From: Rhodospirillum rubrum ATCC 11170
Lineage (GTDB): Bacteria > Pseudomonadota > Alphaproteobacteria > Rhodospirillales > Rhodospirillaceae
Reading direction: 5' to 3'
Length of the DNA: 64,000 bases
Assembly (NCBI RefSeq): GCF_000013085.1
Contig: NC_007643.1
Span: forward strand, 977,001-1,041,000
Shown here: in pieces, positions 51,416 to 60,231 of the stretch
How positions within the stretch are numbered: position 1 is the stretch's first letter
Layout: each line of letters begins with the position of its first letter
Translations under genes and position numbers: made by a program
Notes under the pieces: generated by a model
Told to the model about the DNA's origin: nothing
The model's database searches: none
Seen by the model: only the letters and a program-made list of their open reading frames with translations

Positions 51416-53134
51416 TTAGCGGCTTTGTTCCCGCCACAGCGCGGCATAAAGGCCGGCCTGGGCGAGGAGGTCGTCATGGCGGCCCTGTTCAAGGATCCGT
51501 CCCTGGTCAAGGACCAGGATCTGGTCCGCATGGCGAATGGTGTGCAGCCGGTGGGCCACCATGATCACCGTCCGGCCTTGGGCCAGATGCGACAGGGCGC
51601 GCTGGATTTCATATTGGGCGGCCGGATCCACCGAGGCCGTCGCCTCGTCGAGCAGCAGAATGGGGGCATCTTTGAGGATGGCGCGGGCGATGGACAGGCG
51701 CTGACGCTCGCCCCCCGACAGACGCTGGCCGTTCTCGCCGATGCGGCTGGCCAAGCCATCGGGCAGGCGCGCGAGGAAGGGGTCGCAATAGGCCGCCGTG
51801 CAGGCCGCCGCCACCGCCGCCTCGTCCGCTCCGGGGCGGCCGATGAGCAGGTTTTCCAGAAGGGTTCCGTCGAACAATTGAACGTCCTGGAAGACGAAGC
51901 CCAGGTGCCGGTAAAGATCTTGCGTGTCGAGCGTTCGGATGTCCCGGCCGGCGATCGTCACCGCTCCGGCCTGGGGGTCGAAGAAGCGGGCCAGCAGGTG
52001 CAGCAACGTGGTTTTGCCCGACCCCGAGGGGCCGACGATGGCGGTCATGGTTCCCGCCCCCACCCGGAAGGACACGTCGCGCAGCACCCAGGCGTCGTCA
52101 TAGCGGAAGCTCACGTTCTGGAAGGCGACCTCGCCGGCGGCGGCGAGCGTCGCCGTTCCCTCGGGCAAAAGCGGCTCGGCCCGTAAGGCCGCGATCCGGC
52201 CCTCGGCCAGCACCATCAAGCGCAGTTCGGTCAGAAACGCGGCGGCGTCGAGCAGTGGCTCGAGAAGCTTGCCGGCGACCAGGGCGAACAGCACCCAGGC
52301 CAAAGGATCGAGCGCGCCGCGGTTCGCCAACCAACCGGCGGTCAGCAACAGGCTTACCAGCCCGCCTTCAAGGCAAAGCCGATACAGCTGGATCGACCCG
52401 CCACCCCAGGCCTCCACCCCCAAGCTGATCTCGCGAAGGGCGGCGAAGCGCCGGTCCAGACGATCGAGCCAGGGCGCGGTTTGGTTGAAAAGCCGCAGGG
52501 TTTTCAGGCCGGTGACGAATTCCACGATCAGCCCCGAGGTCTCCTGGACCAGGGTCTGCTTGGTCCGGCCCCTGGCCAGGAAAAACCCCCTGGCGGCATT
52601 CAGGCCGATGATCGCCATGGGCAAAGTCACCATCAGCGCCAGCGACAACCGCCAGTCCACCCAGGTCAGCACGGCCAGGAACAGCAAAGGGGCGCTGGCC
52701 GCCGCCACTAGGTCGATGGCGACATGGGTGAAGATCTCTTCCACGCGCTTCACGTCGTCGGTGACGATGGCCGCTAGGTGCCCGATCCGCCGCTTTTGCA
52801 AGACGCCCAAGGGCAGGCGGCCGATATGGTCGATCACCTGTTCCCGGTAGCCGATCATCAGATCATAGGCACCAAGGAAACAGGCCATCTGCCCCAGATA
52901 GGAACACAGCATCTGACCGGCGAGCAGGGCGGCGAGACACATCCCGAGCAGGGGCAGCGACAACGCCGGTTCCCTGCCGGAGACGGCGTCGGCCAGCCAT
53001 AGGGAGCCGAGGAAAAAGGGGGTGATGGCGAAAATCCGTTCAAGCACCCGCAAGCCCAGGCCGCGCCACAGCGCGCCCTTTGGCCGGCCGCTGGTGGCGA
53101 TGACCCGGTTCAAGGCTTCAAGAATGGGCGGCAT
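51416..53134 (-). CDS. ABC half-transporter (IrtB/YbtQ-like)
   Basis: A 572-aa permease-ATPase fusion. Six spans occupy the first about 310 residues; ATPase motifs are GPSGSGKTT, LSGGERQR and ILLLDEATA. It overlaps the second half-transporter by 17 nt, so the two are co-translated as a heterodimer. Adjacent receptor and permease genes indicate ferric-siderophore import, as with YbtPQ or IrtAB. Export cannot be excluded by sequence. Confidence 0.85.
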   Translation of the reverse strand: MPPILEALNRVIATSGRPKGALWRGLGLRVLERIFAITPFFLGSLWLADAVSGREPALSLPLLGMCLAALLAGQMLCSYLGQMACFLGAYDLMIGYREQVIDHIGRLPLGVLQKRRIGHLAAIVTDDVKRVEEIFTHVAIDLVAAASAPLLFLAVLTWVDWRLSLALMVTLPMAIIGLNAARGFFLARGRTKQTLVQETSGLIVEFVTGLKTLRLFNQTAPWLDRLDRRFAALREISLGVEAWGGGSIQLYRLCLEGGLVSLLLTAGWLANRGALDPLAWVLFALVAGKLLEPLLDAAAFLTELRLMVLAEGRIAALRAEPLLPEGTATLAAAGEVAFQNVSFRYDDAWVLRDVSFRVGAGTMTAIVGPSGSGKTTLLHLLARFFDPQAGAVTIAGRDIRTLDTQDLYRHLGFVFQDVQLFDGTLLENLLIGRPGADEAAVAAACTAAYCDPFLARLPDGLASRIGENGQRLSGGERQRLSIARAILKDAPILLLDEATASVDPAAQYEIQRALSHLAQGRTVIMVAHRLHTIRHADQILVLDQGRILEQGRHDDLLAQAGLYAALWREQSR

Positions 53135-54929
53135 CGGCGGTCCCCTTGGGGCGGATGGACCAGGTCTCGCTGTCGAACTGGCGCCGCCAGAGGGTTTGAT
53201 AAAGCGGGCAGCGCTCGAGCAGATCGGCGTGGCGGCCGCCGTCGATCACGCGGCCGTCCTCAAGAACCAAAATCTGATCGGCTTGGGCGATGGCGGTCAG
53301 GCGGTGGGCGATGACCAGCAGCGTCTGGTCGGGATAGGCCGCGCGCAGCGCCTGATAGAACCGTCGTTCCGTGCGGCCGTCGGCGAAGGCCGTCGCCTCG
53401 TCGAGCACGAGCACGGGGGTTTGGCTGATCAGGGCGCGGGCGAGGGCGATGCGCTGGCGCTCGCCGCCGGACAGGCGGGTGCCGCGCTCGCCCAGGGTGG
53501 TGGCGTAGCCCTCGGGCAGGGCGGCGATGAAATCCTCCGCCTGGGCGATGCGCGCGGCGTGGCGAACCATGTCTGCGCCGGCCTCGGGGCGGCCCAGGCG
53601 CAGGTTGTCCATCAGCGTGCCGGCGAACAGAAAGCTATCCTGGCTTGCCACGCCGATCAGCCCGGCGCGCCCGGCCTCGCTCAACGAGGACAAACTGACC
53701 GCACCCACGCGGATGTCGCCGCGATCGGCGAGGACCAGCCCCCCCATGAGATGGGCGATGGTGCTTTTTCCCGCGCCCGATGGTCCGACCAGGGCGGTGA
53801 AGCCGCCCGCCTTCAGGGTAAAGCTCACGTCTTGCAAAATGGTCCGCGCGCCATAGGAGAACGACACCCGATCAAAGGTGATGGCGTCGGCAAAGGCGCT
53901 ATCGGCCGCCGCCGCGGGCGCTGGCGCCACGGCCGCCGGCGCGGTCGGCTGAAAGGCCAGCAAAGGGGCGAGACGGCGGACCCCGGCCAGGATCTCGCCG
54001 ATCTCGGAGGAGAAATGGGCGACCTTGAACAGCGGCTTGAGCATGCCGCTTCCCAGCATCACGGCCAGGATGACCTCGGTCAGCTCAAGGGCGTGCTGGC
54101 GGTGGAGCCACAAACCAAAAGGCAGAAGAAAAACGATATTGGCCCCGAGCAGAACCATGAACGCCGACCAGCCGGGCACCGTTTTCCGCGTCATCGCCGT
54201 GATCATGGCGTGATAGCGCGCCAACAGATCGCGCATGTGCTCGAAGGAGCGGGCGTTCTGGCAAAAGGCCTTCATGACCGGCGCATTGCGGATGTATTCG
54301 ACGGTCGCTCCGTTCAGCGCGCCGATGGTGCGGCCATAGTCCTCGATGCGCGGGCCCAGGCCGCGCATCAACAGCGCCTGGAGGGTGGCGGCCAGGGGCA
54401 GCGTCAGCAGGGCGGCGGCGGCAAGGCGCCAATCGATCCAGGCGAGGACCAGGGCGACGAAAACCGGACTGGCGAGGGCCGCCAGACATTCCACCGTGTG
54501 GTGGGCGATGAATTGCTCCAGCCGCTCCACGTCCTGGAGCACGATCTTTTTCAGATCCCCCGAACTGTGCCGCTGGAGCCAGATCAGGGGGGCGACGGCA
54601 AGGCGACGGACCAGGGTCTGGCGGATGTCGGCGAGCAGCCGGTAAGCGGCGACGTGGCTGAGATAATAGGCGAGGCTATAGAGCAGAAATTTGATAAGAA
54701 GGGCCGCCCCCATCCATCCCGCCAAGCCCAGCAGATCGCCGCCGGAGGCCGTCCCGGTCAGCGCGAGGCCGATCGACTGACTGAGCAAGGCATAGGGCGG
54801 CAGTTCGGCGAGGGCGGCCAGCAGGGTGATCGCCAGGGCCAGGGCCAGCCTGTGCCTTTCGGGGAAAAGCAGCCGCCAGAGGATGGGACGCGCCGGTATG
54901 GCGTTGCGAGCGCTTGTGCCGTCCGTCAT
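53118..54929 (-). CDS. ABC half-transporter (IrtA/YbtP-like)
   Basis: About 603 aa from the ATG at 54929, which follows a GGAG site; an ATG at 54941 is four codons upstream. It has six spans, then Walker A GPSGAGKST, signature LSGGERQR and Walker B VLVLDEATA. It is the upstream member of the ABC pair. No siderophore-interacting FAD domain such as the one fused to mycobacterial IrtA is present. Confidence 0.85.
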   Translation of the reverse strand: MTDGTSARNAIPARPILWRLLFPERHRLALALAITLLAALAELPPYALLSQSIGLALTGTASGGDLLGLAGWMGAALLIKFLLYSLAYYLSHVAAYRLLADIRQTLVRRLAVAPLIWLQRHSSGDLKKIVLQDVERLEQFIAHHTVECLAALASPVFVALVLAWIDWRLAAAALLTLPLAATLQALLMRGLGPRIEDYGRTIGALNGATVEYIRNAPVMKAFCQNARSFEHMRDLLARYHAMITAMTRKTVPGWSAFMVLLGANIVFLLPFGLWLHRQHALELTEVILAVMLGSGMLKPLFKVAHFSSEIGEILAGVRRLAPLLAFQPTAPAAVAPAPAAAADSAFADAITFDRVSFSYGARTILQDVSFTLKAGGFTALVGPSGAGKSTIAHLMGGLVLADRGDIRVGAVSLSSLSEAGRAGLIGVASQDSFLFAGTLMDNLRLGRPEAGADMVRHAARIAQAEDFIAALPEGYATTLGERGTRLSGGERQRIALARALISQTPVLVLDEATAFADGRTERRFYQALRAAYPDQTLLVIAHRLTAIAQADQILVLEDGRVIDGGRHADLLERCPLYQTLWRRQFDSETWSIRPKGTADAAHS

Positions 54930-54941
54930 CCCCCGCTCCAT

Positions 54942-55368
54942 CCCCGTTAGAACCGATCCCCGAGCGATCCCGACCCGATCGCGACGACGATTTGCTTCCC
55001 TGTCAGCCTCTTGGGGCGGCGTGAGGGGAGTGGATGTCCCGCAAGCCGCCCTAGAACCCCGGTGACCGGCTTTCTTATACGGCGCCGACCGGCGGGGCTC
55101 CCCGGATCGGGTCGGCCACTGCTCCTTTCGGGATTATTTCCGGCGGTCCGCGAGGGCGCCCCTTCGGCGGGGCGGGATTTGCTTGTCTGTCAGAACCTTA
55201 GGTCAGTGAGCGGGGAGCGGAGTCCCCGCTCACCGCCCTAAAAGATCCCGTTTGGGGTATTTGCCGACCCGTCTCGGGGAGACGGGGAGAGGGCATGTAA
55301 TTATGCCTCTCAGTCGCATCATTGAGCAGCGGATGCGTGGTCGGTTTTTGTCCGGGGGAGTTTGGAAC
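54942..55368. other. Divergent intergenic region with repeat element
   Basis: About 430 bp between the divergent ABC pair and TonB receptor gene. It must carry both promoters. It contains the 63-bp repeat at 55176-55238 and, at about 54985-55020, another GCGACGACGATTTGCTT-like piece of the same repeat family. No gene is supported in it; upstream in-frame extensions of the receptor at 55252 and 55303 lack a signal-peptide-like start. Confidence 0.5.
55176..55238 (+). repeat. 63-bp dispersed intergenic repeat with hairpin, copy 2
   Basis: Same length and layout as 48233-48295. Its hairpin is perfect here: GTGAGCGGGGA pairs with TCCCCGCTCAC around a 6-base loop. It resembles REP-type elements of other bacteria, and a function in mRNA stability or as a terminator is possible. 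Confidence 0.75.
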
Positions 55369-57465
55369 GTGGTGTCTGAGATGAATCGCCGTCGGGCGCT
55401 GCCCGCCGTCCTAAGCCTTGCCGTAGCCCAGATGGTCGGCGCGACGGTGGCTGTGGCCGACGACCGCAAGGAAACCGCCCAAGAGGTCCAGGTGGCGGGG
55501 AGCGGCGAGGTCTACCAACTTCAGCCGGTGACCGTCACCGCCGAAAAGATGACCTCCACCGATCAGGATACGCCGGTCAGTATGACCGTGGTCACGGGCG
55601 AGGACCTTGAACGCTCCGCCGCCAAGGACACCATCGACATCGTTCGCCAAGTTCCCAACATGTATATGACCAAGGCCGGACAGCACGCCAGTGTCGCTTT
55701 CCTGTCGATGCGCGGCGTCACGCCCTTCATGGAGGCCGAGCAGCCGGTGGGCTTTTTCGTTGATGGGGTTCATTACCGCAACGTCGACATGGAGTTGCTT
55801 GATATCGACCGGGTCGAGGTGTTGCGCGGTCCCCAATCCACCCTTTACGGCCGCAACACCGAGGCCGGCGCCGTCACTATCATCACCCGCGATCCCGAAC
55901 CCCATCAGGAAGGGCAGGTGTCGGTGGGGATCGGCAATTACAACCGAAAAACGATCAGCGGCATCACCGGCGGGCCTTTGGGAAGCGAAGATTGGTCTTA
56001 TCGCGCGGCGGTGCAGTTTCTCGACAGCGATGGCTATTTCACCCGTGAGCCCGACGGCGCCGATGACGTGGACGATGCCACCAATGTGAACGCCCGTTTC
56101 AAGGTTCGCTGGCAACCCCAGCAGGCCTGGGACGTGATCGCCACCTATGACGGGGCGCGCTATCGGGAAGGCTCGACCAACATCGCCCCCCTCAGCGCCT
56201 TACGCGAGGACTCCCACAAGGTCTCGTCCAATTACATCGGCTCGAACGACAGCGATGTTCACGGCGGCAACGTTCGGGCGGTCTATGAGGCGCCCGCCGT
56301 CACGGTGACCTCGATCTCGGCCTATGGCTATGAAAACAAGGACACGACCTATGACGTCGATGGCAGCGCCCTTGATCTGATGCGCCTGCGGACCGGCGTG
56401 GATTATTCCCGCTTCACCCAGGAACTGCGCCTGAGTTCTCCGGAAGGCGCCAGCGGGCCGCGCTGGGTGGGCGGCGTCTATTACTTCGATCAGACCGACC
56501 ACAATGATATCGATATGACCATGACCGGCATGGGAATGGGCGTCCAGTCGGTCCGCACGACGACCGACACCCGCAATATGGCGGCCTTCGGTCAGGTCAC
56601 TTGGCCGCTGATCGACAGCCTCTCGCTGATCACCGGTCTGCGCTATGACCATGAACGCAAGGACGTCGAAAGCCAGCAGACCTGGGCGGCCATGGGGCGC
56701 GATACCGGCGTGGATCAGGATATGACCTTTCACGCTTGGCTGCCCAAGGTCGGCCTGGAATACAAGCCGTTTCCCACTCTGCTAACCTATGCCACCTATT
56801 CCGGCGGCTATAAGGCCGGCGGCTTCAATAACTTGGCTGATCCGGGGAACGAGAAATACGACGCCGAATACACCCGGAACTATGAAATCGGCGTCAAACA
56901 CACCGCTTTGGACAACACGCTGTCGACCAAGCTGTCCTTGTTCTGGATCGACTGGACCGACCAGCAGGTCGAGGAATTGATCCTTTCGCAGTCCAATATT
57001 TCCAACGCCGGCCAAAGCGTCAGCCGGGGCGTGGAACTGGAGCTGGCTTGGAAAGCCACCAAGGCCTTGTTGCTGAAAGCCGGGGCCGGCTGGAACGACG
57101 CCCATTTCACCAAATATGAGGACAACGGCACGGATTTCTCGGGGAAGCGTCCGCCGAACGCCCCGGCCTATACCTATAGCCTTGGCGCGGATTACAGCTT
57201 TGAGAATGGCCTTTATGCCCATGCCGACTGGTTGGGCACGGGCGAGGTTTACTTTAATTCGGCCAATACCCAGAAGGAACGGCCCTATGGCCTGCTCAAT
57301 CTGAAGACCGGTTATCAGGGCGAAAGCTACGAGGTGGCCTTGTGGGTCAAGAACGCCCTCGATGCCGATTACGCCACCCGTGCCTTCGATCTGGGCGGCG
57401 GCACCTATGGCGGCATCGCCGGCGATCCGCGAACCTTCGGCATGACCGTGACGGCGCGGTGGTGA
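55369..57465 (+). CDS. TonB-dependent siderophore receptor
   Basis: About 698 aa. A GTG at 55369 follows GGGGGAG by 8 nt; the ATG at 55381 is the alternative and gives the same signal peptide (MNRRRALPAVLSLAVAQ). The plug has LQPVTVTAEKMTSTDQDTPV and VEVLRGPQSTLYGRNTEAGA, and the barrel ends DPRTFGMTVTARW. It is related to the receptor at 19371 more than to the one at 29244. Only 2 bp separate it from the permease gene, so the two form one transport operon. Confidence 0.9.
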   Translation: MVSEMNRRRALPAVLSLAVAQMVGATVAVADDRKETAQEVQVAGSGEVYQLQPVTVTAEKMTSTDQDTPVSMTVVTGEDLERSAAKDTIDIVRQVPNMYMTKAGQHASVAFLSMRGVTPFMEAEQPVGFFVDGVHYRNVDMELLDIDRVEVLRGPQSTLYGRNTEAGAVTIITRDPEPHQEGQVSVGIGNYNRKTISGITGGPLGSEDWSYRAAVQFLDSDGYFTREPDGADDVDDATNVNARFKVRWQPQQAWDVIATYDGARYREGSTNIAPLSALREDSHKVSSNYIGSNDSDVHGGNVRAVYEAPAVTVTSISAYGYENKDTTYDVDGSALDLMRLRTGVDYSRFTQELRLSSPEGASGPRWVGGVYYFDQTDHNDIDMTMTGMGMGVQSVRTTTDTRNMAAFGQVTWPLIDSLSLITGLRYDHERKDVESQQTWAAMGRDTGVDQDMTFHAWLPKVGLEYKPFPTLLTYATYSGGYKAGGFNNLADPGNEKYDAEYTRNYEIGVKHTALDNTLSTKLSLFWIDWTDQQVEELILSQSNISNAGQSVSRGVELELAWKATKALLLKAGAGWNDAHFTKYEDNGTDFSGKRPPNAPAYTYSLGADYSFENGLYAHADWLGTGEVYFNSANTQKERPYGLLNLKTGYQGESYEVALWVKNALDADYATRAFDLGGGTYGGIAGDPRTFGMTVTARW

Positions 57466-57467
57466 GC

Positions 57468-58709
57468 ATGGACACGACCGCCAAGCCCTTCCAAGGGCGC
57501 AAGCTTCTGGTGATGATCGGCTGCCTGTATCTGGTGCAGGGGCTGCCGGTGGGGCTGGCCTTCCAGGCCTATCCCGTGCTGCTGCGCGACGGCGGGGCCT
57601 CGCTTGAGCTGATCTCGCTGGTGCCGCTGGCCAGTTTGCCCTGGGTGTTCAAGGTGCTCTGGGCTTCGCTGGTCGAGAACCACTGGTCGGCTCGCCTTGG
57701 CCGCCGTCGGAGCTGGATTTTGCCGATGCAAACGGCCCTGGCCCTCAGTCTGGCGGGGATGGCGGTCCTGCCCTTCACCGCCGGCAATGCGCCGGCCTTG
57801 CTGGCGCTGGTCGCCGTGGCGTCGCTGGTCAGCGCCACCCAGGATATCGCCACCGATGGCCTGGCCTCGGAACGCCTGCATGGAACCGGGCTCGCCCATG
57901 TCAACACCGTCCAGGTCGCCGGCTTCATGATCGGCATGCTGGCGGGGGGACCTTTGGCGATGGTCGGGATCGGCGCGCTTGGTCATCTGCCGACGCTTTT
58001 GGGACTGGCGGCGATGGTTTTGCTCTGCGGCCTTCCCGTCGCCCTGTGGCGCGAGCCCGATCCGCCGCAAGGGGGGACGCCCGAACCAGCTTCGTTACGG
58101 GCCTTCTTCCGCCGGCCGGGCGCCTTGCCGCTGCTGGCTTTGGGGATGTGCGCCACCATGGGCGGGGCGGTTTCCTTCGGGGTGGCGAAGCTGTTCCTGA
58201 TCGATGCCGGCTGGTCCCTGGACGCGGTCGGCACCCTGTCGGGAACGGGCAATACGCTGATGATCGTCGCCGGCTGCGCCATCGCCGGAGTGATGGTGGT
58301 GCGCTTTGGCGCCCTTTCGACCCTGGTGTTGGGCGGCGGGCTGGTCGGCATCAGCTCCCTGCTGTGGGCGGTTTTAGCGATGGATCCGTCTTTGGCCAGT
58401 CTGGGCGCGGTCTGGGGGCTGGCGACGGCAAGCGGTCTGGGAATCGGCGTGTGCACGGTGGCGTCGTATACGCTGCTGATGGGTTTCGCCCAGCGCGGCC
58501 GGCAGCCCGGCACCGATTATTCGGCCTTCCAGGGATTGCAGACGCTGGGCGAGATCGTGGTGATGGCGGCGACCACGGCTCTGGCGGCCCGGGCCGGCTA
58601 TGCCGCCGCCCTGGTCATCGGCCTGATCCTGGCGCTGGCTTTGCTGGCGATGGTCGTGCGCCTGCGTAACCCGGGTTTCACGCCCACCGCTCTAACCGAC
58701 GGCTATTGA
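57468..58709 (+). CDS. RhtX/FptX-family siderophore permease, third copy
   Basis: A 413-aa protein with twelve spans and the family motifs LYLVQGLPVGLAFQAYPVLL, LASLPWVFKVLWASLVEN and ATQDIATDGLASER. It is very similar to the permease at 33237, including the RRRSWILPMQ loop. It starts 2 bp after the receptor stop. In this locus an ABC pair and this permease occur together, so the two importers may be alternative routes for one siderophore. Confidence 0.88.
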   Translation: MDTTAKPFQGRKLLVMIGCLYLVQGLPVGLAFQAYPVLLRDGGASLELISLVPLASLPWVFKVLWASLVENHWSARLGRRRSWILPMQTALALSLAGMAVLPFTAGNAPALLALVAVASLVSATQDIATDGLASERLHGTGLAHVNTVQVAGFMIGMLAGGPLAMVGIGALGHLPTLLGLAAMVLLCGLPVALWREPDPPQGGTPEPASLRAFFRRPGALPLLALGMCATMGGAVSFGVAKLFLIDAGWSLDAVGTLSGTGNTLMIVAGCAIAGVMVVRFGALSTLVLGGGLVGISSLLWAVLAMDPSLASLGAVWGLATASGLGIGVCTVASYTLLMGFAQRGRQPGTDYSAFQGLQTLGEIVVMAATTALAARAGYAAALVIGLILALALLAMVVRLRNPGFTPTALTDGY

Positions 58710-58755
58710 AGCAAATCGCCGTCGCGGTCTGGTCCGGAACGCCAGGGCATTCCCT

Positions 58756-60231
58756 TTAGGGTTGAATGGAATAGGGCAGGAGTCCATAGGTCCACTTTAC
58801 CGGACGACCGGCCATTTGGTTGGTCAGGGCTTGCTGAAGGGGAGCCGAGAGGGAGTCGACATAAGCCACGGGATCTTCCACGACCTTAAAGCCCCGGTGA
58901 CGGGCGGTGAGGGAGGACAGGGAGACCTCATCCGAAGTGACGACGGCCATGATCACGCCGGCGCCGAGAGGCTCCTCAGCCTGGAAGGAAAATCCGTAAG
59001 AGGCGTCGGGAATGGTGATCGTCTCTCCCGAGCGGACTTGATGATGGTCCTTCCCGCGCTTCTCGGAATAGAGGTTGGGGAACAACTGGGTGATCTGCCG
59101 CGCCGCATTGATATCGAAAACCACCAGATATCCCTCGACAGGGCTGGTTATGGAAAAAGACACGGTGCTTCCCAGGCGGACGGGGCTGGCGGGGGTGAGC
59201 GTGACCTGAACCGCGGAGCTTTCCGGTTTTCCCAGGGCATCCAAGGCGATGCCGGCTATTTCCCCGTCTTGCCGCCCCGTGCTGAAATCCCGATGCATCG
59301 CCTCCCCCGAGGCTTCAAGGGTTGGGGTGAGAGAGGTGCACTCGCGTTCCTTTTGGCAATAGGCTTGGGACTGCTCTCGGATAAAGCTGAGGACCTCCGC
59401 GTTGCTGATGATGCCGTTGCCGTTGATGTCGGCCTTACGGGCCACGACGGCTTCCATCAACAGACGGGTGAAGACCCCTTGATGGGCGTCGCGGTCGACC
59501 ATGGCCACCTCGGAGGCGGCGACCGCCGACCAGACCCGCATCCCGGAGCGTGTCGGAACGTCTATGAAGGTTTCGGCGGCGTCCTGGGGAAGGAAGGCGG
59601 GGGACGTGGCGCCGGCACCCGGGGTCGCGTCGCGCCGGGCGGCGAAAAGGCCGGGCGCGTTGCGGCGGAGGCCTTCGCGCGAGAAACCACGGGTCGCCGA
59701 ACCGGAATTGCAGGAATCGATGATGACCAGAACGTCCCGGCCCCGTAGGGCGGCGATCCGGGGTTCCAGAAGGTCATCGCGGATCAAATGGCCCAAGGGG
59801 TCGGTCCCGATATCCCAGGGGACCAGCGCCTCGTCGTAGTGATCGGGTTCGTCGCCGCTATCGTCCTTGATCTGCGTCCCGTGGCCGGAGAACTGCAGCA
59901 AAACCTTGTCGCCCGGCGCGGTTTCTTCAATAAGCGCGTCAAGGGCGGCCAGGATGGCATCGCGGGTGGCTTGCTCATTGGTCAAATGGCGGATGTCGGA
60001 AGCGGCGAAGCCCAGTTTTTGCAGGGCGAGGCTCTGGATATCATTCTGATCCTTGCGCGAGGAGCCGGGCAAAAGATCGTAGTCATCGCCCTCGTAATCA
60101 TCGATCGCGATGAGAAGAGCCCGATTTCCCGCGCTGGCGGGACAGACCCCAAGGATGAGGACCGCCCCCAAAGCAAGCACCGTGGGGCCGGATTTTCGCA
60201 AACAACGCCAGAATGCGGAACGCCGGCTCAT
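58756..60231 (-). CDS. Exported caspase-family (C14) protease with EF-hand-like loop
   Basis: A 491-aa protein. A signal peptide (residues 1-34, ending ASAG) leads to a caspase-like p20 domain: LLQFSGHGTQ with His117 and VIIDSCNSGSA with Cys174. Between residues 268 and 279 lies DINGNGIISNAE, a complete EF-hand type loop (Asp, Asn, Asn, Ile, Glu at 1, 3, 5, 8, 12). The C-terminal part (VQVTLTPASPVRLGSTVSFS onward) resembles the DUF4384 domain that often follows such caspases. It acts outside the cytoplasm, probably in the periplasm. It overlaps the upstream WD40-caspase gene by 4 nt. Calcium dependence is inferred. Confidence 0.88.
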   Translation of the reverse strand: MSRRSAFWRCLRKSGPTVLALGAVLILGVCPASAGNRALLIAIDDYEGDDYDLLPGSSRKDQNDIQSLALQKLGFAASDIRHLTNEQATRDAILAALDALIEETAPGDKVLLQFSGHGTQIKDDSGDEPDHYDEALVPWDIGTDPLGHLIRDDLLEPRIAALRGRDVLVIIDSCNSGSATRGFSREGLRRNAPGLFAARRDATPGAGATSPAFLPQDAAETFIDVPTRSGMRVWSAVAASEVAMVDRDAHQGVFTRLLMEAVVARKADINGNGIISNAEVLSFIREQSQAYCQKERECTSLTPTLEASGEAMHRDFSTGRQDGEIAGIALDALGKPESSAVQVTLTPASPVRLGSTVSFSITSPVEGYLVVFDINAARQITQLFPNLYSEKRGKDHHQVRSGETITIPDASYGFSFQAEEPLGAGVIMAVVTSDEVSLSSLTARHRGFKVVEDPVAYVDSLSAPLQQALTNQMAGRPVKWTYGLLPYSIQP

